DNA of 40,934 nucleotides, from assembly GCF_000473065.1 (NCBI RefSeq), contig NZ_AXAZ01000076.1, positions 1-40,934 on the forward strand, given 5' to 3'. Below are positions 1-8,125 of the stretch, in pieces. The translations under genes were made by a program, and so were the position numbers. This DNA is from Bradyrhizobium sp. WSM1743. Its GTDB lineage: Bacteria; Pseudomonadota; Alphaproteobacteria; Rhizobiales; Xanthobacteraceae. How positions within the stretch are numbered: the first letter of the stretch is position 1; each line of letters opens with the position of its first letter. A model generated the notes under the pieces. That model was not told the origin of the DNA, did no database searches, and saw only the letters and a list, made by a program, of their open reading frames with translations.

Positions 1-158
1 CCCACCGCGCAGAACCAAGGATTCTCCCGATACGCCAGGAGCATCTGTGCTCGCGATACCCGGCTCGCCAGCTCGGTTCTCGACCGCGAAAGAGCCGCCA
101 AAGTCGCTATCTCTTCATCACTCATTGCCAGTTCGACCGCTCGCCGCCATCCTGCCAT
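1..158 (-). CDS. IS630-type transposase, 5' end only (cut by window edge)
   Basis: Reading the minus strand from the ATG at 158 gives an open frame of 52 codons running off the left edge. The protein starts MAGWRRAVELAMSDEEIATL and continues with an Arg/Ala-rich helix ending near NPWFCAVG. This resembles the N-terminal helix-turn-helix region of IS630-family transposases, from memory of the family. A purine-rich stretch (gaggag) lies about 8 bases before the ATG; an internal ATG at 125 is an alternative start. Only the N-terminus is visible, so whether the gene is intact and where the DDE catalytic residues lie cannot be judged. No terminal inverted repeat could be defined on the 159-300 side. 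Confidence 0.6.
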   Translation of the reverse strand, partial: MAGWRRAVELAMSDEEIATLAALSRSRTELASRVSRAQMLLAYRENPWFCAV

Positions 159-308
159 GGTACAGCTCCTCGTTTCGCCGACCGCAAACGAGGAATCCGC
201 CAACAACCCGTCCGTTCCACCAATTCAGCCCGCTCCATGTCCGCAGGTTTCACGGAATCGGTCGTCTAGGAAGTGTTGCGCGAGGCTGGTGTGCTCGGGC
301 TCAGCCTT

Positions 309-448
309 CCTCTCCCCGCTTGCGGGGAGAGGCCGGAAGTTGCGCAGCAAATTCCGGGTGAGGGGGACTCTCCGCGAATGCGACTCTCACCGAATTTGCG
401 GCGACGGCCCCTCACCCTAACCCTCTCCCCGTAAGAACGGGGAGAGGG
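309..448. repeat. Composite intergenic palindromic repeat
   Basis: Two strong hairpins bound this element. At 309-332 the arms cctctccccgc and gcggggagagg face each other, and at 420-448 ccctctccccg faces cggggagaggg. Between them, gggtgaggggg near 357 and cccctcaccc near 410 form an outer inverted pair. This is the usual look of the abundant intergenic elements of bradyrhizobial genomes. It lies in a 468-base stretch without a gene (159-626). I see no coding signal in the rest of that stretch apart from the palindrome at 568-585. Confidence 0.7.
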
Positions 449-567
449 AGAAGGTCGGCGCACGCCGTGCCACGGCGCCGTGACTGAAAGTTGATCATTT
501 CGGTTCTGGACATCGCAGCCACGAGAAAATAGCTGCGAACTCGGCACTTTTCAGCAGCCTCTGCGCG

Positions 568-585
568 TGATACGGTACCGTATCA
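568..585. promoter_or_regulatory. Perfect 18-bp palindrome upstream of the FecR/cyclase pair
   Basis: TGATACGGTACCGTATCA is a perfect inverted repeat with 9-base arms and no spacer. It ends 41 bases before the ATG of the FecR-domain gene. Its length and symmetry fit a binding site for a dimeric repressor, and cores of this type are common for TetR-family proteins. No TetR-like gene lies beside it; the nearest one in the window is 16 kb away and has a different palindrome. The operator role is inferred from symmetry and position only. Confidence 0.5.
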
Positions 586-626
586 TCCCGCCTTGAACTG
601 TGCCGAGCACGCAAACGGAGGCTGGC

Positions 627-1151
627 ATGAGAGGGATCGCGCGCGCGGGGTTTTTTGCCCTGGCAGGGTCGTTTCTGTTGATTGGATCTGCGACTGCACA
701 GCCTGCGGCCAATGCGGGCTGCACGGCGTCGCCGTCGGCCGCCGGGACACAGACATGGCGCTGTGACAACGGCATCACCATCGTTGCGGAAAATGGCGCC
801 AAGTTTGAACTTAAGGACGCCAACCGCGACGGACATATAGACTCCGTGGAGTTGAGCAGCAAAGCCCTGCTGGTTGAGGTGCCCAGGAAGCCGCGGGGCA
901 ATCCGTTCAAGGTGCTGACGCCGCAAGCGATTGCCGCAGTGCGCGGCACGAGGTGGGCGGTCGATGTCGCTGACGCCAAGACCTCCGTGTTCGTCGCTAA
1001 CGGCCGGGTCGGCGTGGCCCGCAGGGCTCGTGGACGCAGCGTCGTGCTTGGACCCGGCGAAGGCGTCGACGTCGAGCCAACCGGCCCGTTGACCGTCAAG
1101 ACATGGGGCCAGCCGCGCGTCGACGCGCTCATGGCGAGACTCGCGCAATAA
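627..1151 (+). CDS. Exported FecR-domain protein
   Basis: The protein has 174 residues. Residues 1-25 form a signal peptide (Arg near the start, a Phe/Leu/Gly core and an Ala-x-Ala-type end), so it is probably periplasmic. A FecR-like domain covers about residues 85-150, with the VRGTRWAVDV strand, a T-x-V-F-V-x-x-G-R-V segment and a GEGVDV turn. I chose ATG 627 because ggag sits 6 bases upstream; a GTG at 600 is in frame but would put nine residues before the signal peptide. FecR domains usually relay periplasmic signals to anti-sigma systems. Here no sigma factor is nearby. Instead the gene sits 60 bases before a CHASE2 cyclase, a pairing I know from other bradyrhizobia. It may act as the periplasmic partner of the CHASE2 sensor, which is inference. 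Confidence 0.82.
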   Translation: MRGIARAGFFALAGSFLLIGSATAQPAANAGCTASPSAAGTQTWRCDNGITIVAENGAKFELKDANRDGHIDSVELSSKALLVEVPRKPRGNPFKVLTPQAIAAVRGTRWAVDVADAKTSVFVANGRVGVARRARGRSVVLGPGEGVDVEPTGPLTVKTWGQPRVDALMARLAQ

Positions 1152-1211
1152 GACTGGATCGATAAGGCCGGCCCATGAGATTTGGACAATAGAAGATTGC
1201 AAGACGACCGC

Positions 1212-3101
1212 ATGCGCAGCCGACGCGTTCAGATCCTGGTGGCACTCGTCCTCACCGCGTTGTGGGGCGCGGGCATCTATGCCGCGCACGCCAACGGCAA
1301 CTTGCGCTTTCTCGACCGCCTCGAAGCCACGCTGACGGACTGGCGGACGCAGGTCCGCGGCGTGCAGCGTCCGCCGGATCTCGTCACCATCGTCGCGATC
1401 GATGATACCGTCGTGAAGCGCGGCGGCAGCTATCCGCTGCCGCGCGCCGATCTCGCCCGCGTCGTCGACACCATCGTGCAGTTCAAGCCGAAGGTCGTCG
1501 CGATCGATCTCCTGCTCGTCGACCGCAGCGCTGCGATCGGCGATGCCACGCTGGCCAACACGCTCGCCACCGGTCCTATGGTGCTCGCCGCCGCGGCGAT
1601 CTTCCCCTCCGCCAGCGAAACTGTGGCACCCAGCAGCGAAGGTCCCCTCGCCGTTCTGCCGCAGGCCGAACGCTTCCTGCAGCCGTTGCCCGCATTCGCC
1701 GAACACGCCGACGTCGGCGTCGTCAACGTCGCGACAGGACAATCGGGCTCACCGCTCTCGGTGCCGATGCTGTTCCGGACGCACGACAAGGTCGAGCTGT
1801 CGTTTCCCTTGCGCGTCGCGGCCCGCGCGCTCAACAAGCCGCTGACGGTCGCGCCCGACCGTCTCATGCTCGGCGATCGCGCGGTGCCGACCGACAGCGA
1901 TTTCGCGCTGCCGATCACCTATTACGGCCCGCGCCGCACGATCCGTACCGTCAGCGCGCAGAGCATCTTCGACGGCACGCTCGATCGGGCGGCGATCGAG
2001 AACCGGATCGTCGTGATCGGCGCCTCTGTCGCCGGTGGCGGCGACTTCTATCCGACGCCGTTCGATTCCCTGATGCCCGGTGTCGAGGTGGTCTCGACCG
2101 CGATCACGCATCTCGTCGCCGGCGACGGCATCGTGCGCGACCGCCGGGTCCGTATTGCCGGCGCGCTCACTGCGACCCTGCTGCCGATGCTGCTGGTCGG
2201 CCTGCTCGCCTGGCGGCGTAGCGCGCTCGGCATCATGGCGGCTGCCGCGGTGATGATCGCCTGGGCCGGGCTCAACCTGTTCGCGTTCACGCATGGCGTC
2301 TGGCTGAACGCGGCCACCACACTCGCCGCAGCAGTGCCGCCGGTTGCGGTCTTTGCCGGCGTGCAGCTTTGGGCCGGGGGCCGCCGCACGCAATATTTCG
2401 CCGCCAAGAGCAGGTCGCTTGCGCAATTCCAGGCCCCGGCGTTGCAGGAGTGGCTGGCACGAGATCCGAACTTCCTGTCGAAGCCCGTCCGGCAGGATGC
2501 CGCCGTGGTCTTCGTCGATCTCTCCGGCTTCACCGGTCTGAGCGAGCGGATTGATCCGGACGAACTCAGGGATCTTCTGAAAGCGTTTCATGCGCTGATC
2601 GACAAGGCCGCGATCGATTGCGGCGGCATGATCACCGGCTTTCTCGGCGACGGCGCCATGATCCTGTTCGGGCTGCCGCGCGCGATGCCCGATGACGCGG
2701 CGCGCGCGCTGAGATGCGCGATCGACCTGCACCGCGGCGTCGAACGCTGGATCGCCTCGCTGCCGCCCGCGATCGCGGGACAGCTCGGCTTCAAGATCGG
2801 CGCACATTGCGGCCCCATCGTTGCGTCGCGGCTCGGCGAAAGCCATCAGCACATCACGGCGACAGGCGACACCGTCAACGTCGCGAGCCGGCTGATGGAG
2901 ATTGCCGCCCAGAACGATGCGCGGCTCGCGTTGAGCGATACGCTGCTGGATGCGGCCGACTTCCAGGGCGCGCCCGACGGCGTCCTGTCAGGTCCCCTGC
3001 TCGCCCAGGTCCGCGGCCGCTCCGGTGTCGTGACCGTCTGGTTCTGGCGCGATCGGGATGGGCCGGGCCAGGCTGTTGCAAAGGCCGAGATGATCGGCTG
3101 A
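1212..3101 (+). CDS. CHASE2-domain adenylate/guanylate cyclase, membrane sensor
   Basis: The protein has 629 residues from ATG 1212; a TTG at 1182 would add ten. An N-terminal membrane segment (about 5-25) is followed by a periplasmic CHASE2 domain to about 310, with FLDRLEATLTDWR and VVAIDLLLVDRS strands. Three membrane helices follow (about 315-395), then a class III nucleotide cyclase domain (about 425-600). The two metal-binding aspartates are present: D436 in FVDLSGFT and D480 in FLGDGAM, 44 residues apart as expected. The GDTVNVASRLM segment is also typical. It should make cAMP (or cGMP) in response to a periplasmic signal. The FecR protein just upstream is the likely partner and the two are probably co-transcribed. 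Substrate choice cannot be decided by reading. Confidence 0.9.
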   Translation: MRSRRVQILVALVLTALWGAGIYAAHANGNLRFLDRLEATLTDWRTQVRGVQRPPDLVTIVAIDDTVVKRGGSYPLPRADLARVVDTIVQFKPKVVAIDLLLVDRSAAIGDATLANTLATGPMVLAAAAIFPSASETVAPSSEGPLAVLPQAERFLQPLPAFAEHADVGVVNVATGQSGSPLSVPMLFRTHDKVELSFPLRVAARALNKPLTVAPDRLMLGDRAVPTDSDFALPITYYGPRRTIRTVSAQSIFDGTLDRAAIENRIVVIGASVAGGGDFYPTPFDSLMPGVEVVSTAITHLVAGDGIVRDRRVRIAGALTATLLPMLLVGLLAWRRSALGIMAAAAVMIAWAGLNLFAFTHGVWLNAATTLAAAVPPVAVFAGVQLWAGGRRTQYFAAKSRSLAQFQAPALQEWLARDPNFLSKPVRQDAAVVFVDLSGFTGLSERIDPDELRDLLKAFHALIDKAAIDCGGMITGFLGDGAMILFGLPRAMPDDAARALRCAIDLHRGVERWIASLPPAIAGQLGFKIGAHCGPIVASRLGESHQHITATGDTVNVASRLMEIAAQNDARLALSDTLLDAADFQGAPDGVLSGPLLAQVRGRSGVVTVWFWRDRDGPGQAVAKAEMIG

Positions 3102-3107
3102 GGTCCG

Positions 3108-4610
3108 CTACCGCGCCTCCGGCGGCGGCGAGCGATCCAGCACCTCGCCCTTGGCGCCTTCGAGCAGATCGATGCCGTAGGTCTCGACCACCAGCGGCCC
3201 ACGCTTGCGCTGCAATTGCGCAACCTGTGTCACCTTTGCAAAGAGCTCGTTGAGGACGGGATGCCCGTCCGGATGCAGCTCGTCGACATAGAGCAGCTTG
3301 CCGGCAAGCAGCTTGGGCTCGGGCTCGCCCATGTTGACCCAGCGGATGCGCTGGCTTTGCTGCGCGACGCAGGTGCCGCGCGGCAGGTAGAACGCGAGCC
3401 AGCTCGTGGTGCCGTAGTCCTGTGCGAGCACACAAGTCGCACCGCTGCGCGCGCGCACCGCTTCGATCTCTGCGGCGAGCTCGCGCCAGCCGACACCGAC
3501 GCTGCGCACGGTGGCATCGCGACGATAGCCCGACAGCCAGCCGGTATTGGCCTGCACGATCAGCGCCGCAAACATCACGATGCCGACGGGGGCGGCCCAG
3601 CGCAGGCAGAAGTCGACGAGGCGCCGCTGGCGCGGCTTCCACTGCGCGAGGTTTGCTGCCGCGGCCGCGGCGACGACGAAGGGTGGATAGACCGGCGCGA
3701 ACCAGTTGGCTTCGACGCGGGCATGCAGCGAATGCCAGACGAAATAGGCGACGATGGTCCAGAACATCGTCTCGATCAGCACGCGCGAGGCCAGCGCGCC
3801 CGCGCGCTGCCAGGTCAGCGCGTGCAGGCCCATCGCGCCGAGGATGAAGACCAGCGGCGTTGCGAACGCGATCTGGGTCGGGATCAGCTCGGCGATGAAG
3901 ACGGGGCGGAAGTCCTCGATCTTGGCGCGGCCGAGCTGCTTTGCGAACGAGACCCATTGATGGTCCGCGTTCCAAAGGATCACCGGCGAGAACAGCGCTA
4001 GGGCAACGAGGCCGCCGAGATACGGCCACGGCGAGAGAAACCAGCGCCTGAGTTTTGGCACGGAAGCGAGCCAGATCAGGATCGCTGGTCCGAAGAACAT
4101 CGCGGTGTATTTCGATAGCAGCGCCGCGCCGACCGCCACGCCGACCCCGAGCCACCAGGCGCCCCGGCCGGTCTCCAGCACCTTGGCGAGGAAGAACAGC
4201 ACGAAGCTGGAGGCGACCAGCAGCGGCGCATCGGGCGTCACGATCAGTGTGCCGACGGAGGCCAGCAGTGTCACGTTAAGCAGGATGGCGCTGGTTGCAG
4301 CCACGCGCGCGCCCCCGAACAGGATTGCGGCTGAGCGATAGACCGCGTAGCTCATCGGCAGTGCGAGCAGGATCGAGACCAGGCGGACGCCGAGCTCGGT
4401 GTCGCCGGCAATCATGGTGCCGGCGCGGATGACGTAGGCGACCATCGGCGGGTGGTCGTAATACCCACCGGCGAGGTTCTTCGACCACATCCAGTAATAG
4501 GCTTCGTCGAATGTGATCGGCGTGAACGCGGCCGCGACGAGCCGCAGGGCCACCAGCGCAAGAATCGCCAGCGCGGTGTTGCGGACGATCCGCGCGTCAG
4601 CTCCGCCCAT
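3108..4610 (-). CDS. GT39-type lipid-linked glycosyltransferase (ArnT/PMT-like)
   Basis: The protein has 500 residues with about a dozen membrane helices. The first periplasmic loop holds the family's acidic motif TFDEAYYWMW (D35, E36), followed by YYDHPPM (D52). This is the layout of GT39/ArnT-like enzymes, which move a sugar from a polyprenyl-phosphate carrier to a lipid or protein on the periplasmic side. A C-terminal soluble domain of about 130 residues follows. The gene starts six bases after the stop of the GT2-GtrA gene, so the two are one operon. GT2 would load the sugar on the lipid carrier, its GtrA part or another flippase would move it across, and this enzyme would use it. The acceptor is unknown. 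The stop lies 6 bases from the convergent cyclase stop. Confidence 0.87.
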   Translation of the reverse strand: MGGADARIVRNTALAILALVALRLVAAAFTPITFDEAYYWMWSKNLAGGYYDHPPMVAYVIRAGTMIAGDTELGVRLVSILLALPMSYAVYRSAAILFGGARVAATSAILLNVTLLASVGTLIVTPDAPLLVASSFVLFFLAKVLETGRGAWWLGVGVAVGAALLSKYTAMFFGPAILIWLASVPKLRRWFLSPWPYLGGLVALALFSPVILWNADHQWVSFAKQLGRAKIEDFRPVFIAELIPTQIAFATPLVFILGAMGLHALTWQRAGALASRVLIETMFWTIVAYFVWHSLHARVEANWFAPVYPPFVVAAAAAANLAQWKPRQRRLVDFCLRWAAPVGIVMFAALIVQANTGWLSGYRRDATVRSVGVGWRELAAEIEAVRARSGATCVLAQDYGTTSWLAFYLPRGTCVAQQSQRIRWVNMGEPEPKLLAGKLLYVDELHPDGHPVLNELFAKVTQVAQLQRKRGPLVVETYGIDLLEGAKGEVLDRSPPPEAR

Positions 4611-4616
4611 TGTGAG

Positions 4617-5744
4617 CTATTTCTTGCGCCAGACGAACAGTCCGGACATCGCGTAGTTCCACACCACGCCCATCAGCGCGCCGGCCATCCCGGCCAGCCA
4701 CCAGATCGGCTCCTGGTCGTAGACCGAGAAGGCGACGCCGACATTGGCGAGCAGGCCGACGCTGCACACGATGTAGAAGGCGATCAGGCCGCGCAGCAGC
4801 GCAAAGCCCTTCAGCCGCTGGTCGCGATAGGTGAGGAAGTTGTTGAGGATGAAATTGCTGGTCATGGCGACGATGGCGCCGGCGGCCTGCGCCTCCGCGA
4901 ACGGCGCCTTGAACAGCTGAAGTGCGATGAACAGCGTGGTCAAGTGCACCACGAGCCCGATGCCGCCGACCATCGCGAACAGGATGAAGCGCAGCGAGAC
5001 GATGTCGTTGGTCAGCTTGGCGAAGACGAGACCAAGGAAGTCGAGCGCGACCATGGAATCGAGCTTGCTCTCGCCGTGCTGGCGGGCGCCGAAGGTGTAG
5101 GGAATCTCGACCGCCCGCAAGCTGCCGTGCGCGGTCGCGACGATGTCGAGCAAAATCTTGAAGCCGTGCACGGAGAGCTTTGACGCGAGCTGCTCGAAAC
5201 GGTCGCGGCGGATCATGAAGAAGCCGCTCATGGGGTCGGCAATCTCGACCCGCAGCATCTTCTTGGCGACCTCGGTCGCCAGCGCACTGGCGCCGGCGCG
5301 CTGCTTGTTGAAACCTTCCCTCTTGTAGCCCTCGATGTAGCGGCTGCCGACCACGAGGTCTGCCTGATCGCTTGCGAGCAGCAACAGCATCTTGGGTAGC
5401 TGCGTCTCGTCGTGCTGGAGGTCGGCGTCGATCACGGCCACATAGGGCGCGCTCGAGGCGAGGATGCCCTCGATGCAGGCACCCGACAGGCCGCGCCGGC
5501 CGATGCGGCGGACGCAGCGCACACGACTGTCGCGCTGCGCCAGCGCGCGCACGACGTCCCAGGTGCCGTCGGGCGAGTTATCGTCGACGAACACGACTTC
5601 CCAGGCGACGTTGGCGAACGTCGCCTCCAGCCGCCGGTACAGCACCGTGACGTTGTCGCGCTCGTTGAAGGTGGGGACGATGACCGACAGTTCCGGCCCT
5701 TCTTGAGCCTGGTTGTCGACGCCCGGTCTGATCGCTTCATCCAT
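4617..5744 (-). CDS. Polyprenyl-phosphate GT2 glycosyltransferase fused to GtrA domain
   Basis: The protein has 375 residues. Residues 18-245 are a GT2 domain of the dolichol-phosphate-mannose synthase type: LSVIVPTFNERDN, VFVDDNSPDGT (D54, D55) and VIDADLQHD (DxD at 106-108). The C-terminal 120 residues (about 252-372) are a GtrA-like domain with four membrane helices (FILFAMVGGIG, NFILNNFLTYR, LLANVGVAF, WNYAMSGLFVWR). The enzyme should transfer a sugar from a nucleotide donor to polyprenyl phosphate, with GtrA possibly aiding flipping. It is the first gene of a two-gene operon with the GT39 enzyme. The 240 bases upstream (5745-5984) hold no gene I can support and probably contain the promoter. 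Confidence 0.9.
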   Translation of the reverse strand: MDEAIRPGVDNQAQEGPELSVIVPTFNERDNVTVLYRRLEATFANVAWEVVFVDDNSPDGTWDVVRALAQRDSRVRCVRRIGRRGLSGACIEGILASSAPYVAVIDADLQHDETQLPKMLLLLASDQADLVVGSRYIEGYKREGFNKQRAGASALATEVAKKMLRVEIADPMSGFFMIRRDRFEQLASKLSVHGFKILLDIVATAHGSLRAVEIPYTFGARQHGESKLDSMVALDFLGLVFAKLTNDIVSLRFILFAMVGGIGLVVHLTTLFIALQLFKAPFAEAQAAGAIVAMTSNFILNNFLTYRDQRLKGFALLRGLIAFYIVCSVGLLANVGVAFSVYDQEPIWWLAGMAGALMGVVWNYAMSGLFVWRKK

Positions 5745-5984
5745 GACGGCAGCGTATATCCGCCGCGTCCTGCGCTGCCAAGCCGGGGGTCTCTGGGGAA
5801 CGGCCGAAAAGGGGCCTTAAATGCCAACGACCCCGGAACGGCGGACCGCGCGTACATCCGGCGCAGGTCTGAGCTATTCCAAGGTCGTCCCAGCGACGGA
5901 GTTCTTCACTCAACGTCGCCGTTAGACGCCAGATGGGGACGGCAAAAGCGCTTCGCAAGGGGCGGAAACCCTATTTTTCGCACC

Positions 5985-6182
5985 CTATTGGTTGGGCACT
6001 TCCCGGATGATCGGCCCGCGCGGCGCGGGCGCGGCGGGGGCTGCCGGCGCCGGGGCCGGCTCGACTTTCGCCGGCTTGGGCGGTTTGCCGTACTGGCCGA
6101 TCGGCCCGAACACGACGGCGACCGCAAGCACGATCGCCGCGACGATCGCCCCCAGAATGCCACCCAACGACTCAGACGACAT
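5985..6182 (-). CDS. Small single-pass membrane protein, Pro/Ala-rich tail
   Basis: The protein has 65 residues. A short N-terminus (MSSESLGG) is followed by one membrane helix (about 8-30, ILGAIVAAIVLAVAVVFGPI) and a low-complexity Pro/Ala/Lys tail. I chose ATG 6182 over the longer frame starting at 6260 because the membrane helix then begins close to the N-terminus, and the longer form adds an atypical Trp/Arg-rich lead. I do not recognise a family. The topology suggests a small inner-membrane protein with its tail in the periplasm or cytoplasm. It lies between convergently and divergently arranged genes with no obvious partner. Confidence 0.6.
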   Translation of the reverse strand: MSSESLGGILGAIVAAIVLAVAVVFGPIGQYGKPPKPAKVEPAPAPAAPAAPAPRGPIIREVPNQ

Positions 6183-6260
6183 GCAAGTCCATCCCTGCTC
6201 CAGATCGGCCCACTGATACCATGGATGAGCGCGCGGCCGGAAGAGCTGCCGAAGCGGCAA

Positions 6261-6331
6261 ATAGCGAGTGGCGAGTAGCGAATGAGTCGACCCGGGCTCC
6301 TGCCCTACTCGCTATTCGCCACTCCCAATTC
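6261..6331. repeat. Inverted AGCGA(G/A)T(A/G)-type short repeat
   Basis: The left part aatagcgagtggcgagtagc and the right part ctactcgctattcgccactc are near reverse complements, separated by a GC-rich centre (cgacccgggctcctgc). Both are built from units of about seven bases (gcgaata, gcgagta). Such units recur in intergenic DNA of bradyrhizobia, from memory. The element sits just beyond the stop of the small exported protein at 6333 and could form a stem in its transcript, but has no U-run. Confidence 0.55.
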
Positions 6332-6332
6332 C

Positions 6333-6713
6333 CTACTTCGCCGGCGGCCGGTGCTTGACGAAGGCCATCACGATGTCCTTCTGCGCCGCCTCCACCGCCC
6401 TGTTCGCGGTGGCGAGATGGGCGCCGGCATCGATGTTCGGATACTGCGTGGTGAGATAGTCGAGCAGCGCCACCCGGTAATATTGCCGCTCCGATGGACA
6501 GGCGCCCGCCACCGAGCGGCCGAAATCCTGCTCCGACAGACCCTGATTGGAGTCCCGCGAATATTCCCGCGCCAGGCAATGCCAGTAATCGTCGCGGCCC
6601 TGCTGGGCGAGCTTCTGCGCGCTTTTCGCATCGTCGTCATCTGCCAAAGCAGAACATGTCATGGCAGCAGATGTCATCATGACGAGCGCGGCTCCCATCA
6701 ACAGCATCCGCAT
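6333..6713 (-). CDS. Small exported protein of unknown function
   Basis: The protein has 126 residues. Residues 1-26 are a signal peptide (MRMLLMGAALVMM core, ending SALADD). The mature part is helical and charged, with the two cysteines of YWHCLA and ACPSERQYY that could form a disulfide. I chose ATG 6713 because it gives a clean signal peptide and has aaggagaa 6 bases upstream; the longer frame from 6857 would bury the signal peptide. The gene is divergent from the DUF72 gene, with 104 bases between the two starts. I do not recognise a family and no neighbour suggests a function. Confidence 0.75.
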   Translation of the reverse strand: MRMLLMGAALVMMTSAAMTCSALADDDDAKSAQKLAQQGRDDYWHCLAREYSRDSNQGLSEQDFGRSVAGACPSERQYYRVALLDYLTTQYPNIDAGAHLATANRAVEAAQKDIVMAFVKHRPPAK

Positions 6714-6817
6714 TGTTGTTCTCCTTCTTCGCGGGTCCGGTCGCGAGCTTAGATAGGACGGGCCAACTGGCCAATCACATCTGGTTTGATTAGGATGCAG
6801 CCCTCCTCCCCCCGACG

Positions 6818-7654
6818 ATGCGAGATCCTCCCGTGGCCAAAGCAAAAACCGCGTCAAAGAAATCCGGCAACATCTTCATCGGCATCGGCGGCTGGACCTT
6901 CGAGCCCTGGCGCGGCGTGTTCTATCCGGAGAAGCTCGCGCAGGCGAAGGAGCTGTCCTATGCCGCCTCGAAGCTGACCTCGATCGAAATCAACGGCACC
7001 TATTACGGCTCGCAGAAGCCGGAGAGCTTTCGCAAATGGGCCAGCGAAGTTCCTGATGGCTTCGTGTTCTCGGTGAAGGGACCGCGCTTCGCCACCAACC
7101 GCCGCGTGCTGGCCGAGGCCGGCGATTCCATCAAGCGGTTCTATGATTCCGGCGTGCTGGAGCTCGGCGACCATCTTGGGCCCGTGCTGTGGCAGTTCGC
7201 GCCGACCAAGAAGTTCGACGGCGCCGATTTCGGCAAGTTTTTGGAGCTGCTACCGCGCAAGCTTGAGGGGCGCGCGCTGCGCCATGTCGTGGAAGTGCGC
7301 CATGACAGCTTCTGCACGCCTGACTTCGTTGCATTGATCCGCGAATTCGAGACGCCCGTGGTGTTCGCCGAGCACGGCAAATATCCTGCGATCGCCGACG
7401 TCGCCGGCGATTTCGTCTATGCGCGGCTTCAGAAGGGCAATGACGAGATCAAGACCTGCTATCCGCCGAAGCAGCTCGATGCCTGGGCCAAGCGCTTCCA
7501 GGACTGGGCTTCGGGCGGTGAACCGGACGACCTGCCGAAGGTCGACAAGGCCAAGCCGAACAAGGAGCCGCGCGACGTGTTCGCCTATGTCATCCACGAG
7601 GGCAAGGTGCGCGCGCCGCATGGCGCCATGGAACTGATCGCACGGGTGAGCTGA
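6818..7654 (+). CDS. DUF72 family protein (TIM-barrel)
   Basis: The protein has 278 residues. Family features are the N-terminal IGIGGWTFEPWRGVFYP, the SIEINGTYYGSQKPESFRKW segment, FVFSVKGPRFATN, GPVLWQFAPT and HVVEVRHDSF. The fold is a TIM barrel; biochemical function is not established for this family. A GTG at 6833 (MAKAKTA...) is an equally plausible start and would match the MAKAK opening of the next gene. The DUF488 gene begins 9 bases after the stop. The pairing of DUF72 with DUF488 suggests a shared role. Confidence 0.88.
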   Translation: MRDPPVAKAKTASKKSGNIFIGIGGWTFEPWRGVFYPEKLAQAKELSYAASKLTSIEINGTYYGSQKPESFRKWASEVPDGFVFSVKGPRFATNRRVLAEAGDSIKRFYDSGVLELGDHLGPVLWQFAPTKKFDGADFGKFLELLPRKLEGRALRHVVEVRHDSFCTPDFVALIREFETPVVFAEHGKYPAIADVAGDFVYARLQKGNDEIKTCYPPKQLDAWAKRFQDWASGGEPDDLPKVDKAKPNKEPRDVFAYVIHEGKVRAPHGAMELIARVS

Positions 7655-7663
7655 GGATGGTTC

Positions 7664-8125
7664 ATGGCAAAGGCGAAGAAGCTGTTCACCATCGGCTATG
7701 AGCAAACGCCGCCCAAGGCGGTGCTGGACGAGCTGGAAGAAGCCGGTGTCAAGCTCGTGGTCGACGTGCGCGCGGTGACGTCATCGCGCCGGCCGGGCTT
7801 TTCCAAGAAGCAGCTGGCGGCGGGCCTCGACGAGCGCGGCATCGCCTATATTCATCTCGCCGCGCTCGGCACGCCCAAGGAGGGACGCCTCGCCGCCCGC
7901 AGCGGCCAATACGACGTGCTGGAGAAGATCTATTCGAAGCACCTGAAGACGCCCCAAGCGAAGGAAGAGATGGACGAGCTCTCGGCGCTGGTGAAGAAGG
8001 CCGGCCCGGTGTGCCTGCTCTGCTACGAGCGCGACCACACCCACTGCCATCGCCAGATGATCGCAGAGCTCATCGAGGAGCGCGATGGGGTGACGGTGAA
8101 GAATCTGGCGGGACGGCAGGCCTGA
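7664..8125 (+). CDS. DUF488 family protein
   Basis: The protein has 153 residues. It shows the family landmarks: FTIGYEQ at the N-terminus, VVDVRAVTSSRRPGFSK, and the C-terminal CLLCYERDHTHCHR motif, whose Cys and His residues look like a metal or catalytic site. A gaggat sequence lies 6 bases before the ATG. It is translated directly after the DUF72 gene and the two are certainly one transcript. Function is not established for this family. The stop is followed at once by a palindromic repeat shared with the 3' end of the convergent PhzF gene. Confidence 0.87.
   Translation: MAKAKKLFTIGYEQTPPKAVLDELEEAGVKLVVDVRAVTSSRRPGFSKKQLAAGLDERGIAYIHLAALGTPKEGRLAARSGQYDVLEKIYSKHLKTPQAKEEMDELSALVKKAGPVCLLCYERDHTHCHRQMIAELIEERDGVTVKNLAGRQA

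Noticed and set aside
47..547. Small open frames in the first 550 bases
   Set aside because: They read through the IS630 5' end and the composite repeat in changing frames and show no family features or ribosome sites.
2875..4155. A 426-residue minus-strand frame overlapping the cyclase and GT39 genes
   Set aside because: It is out of frame with GT39, Arg-rich and without a domain, and crosses the end of the convergent cyclase gene.
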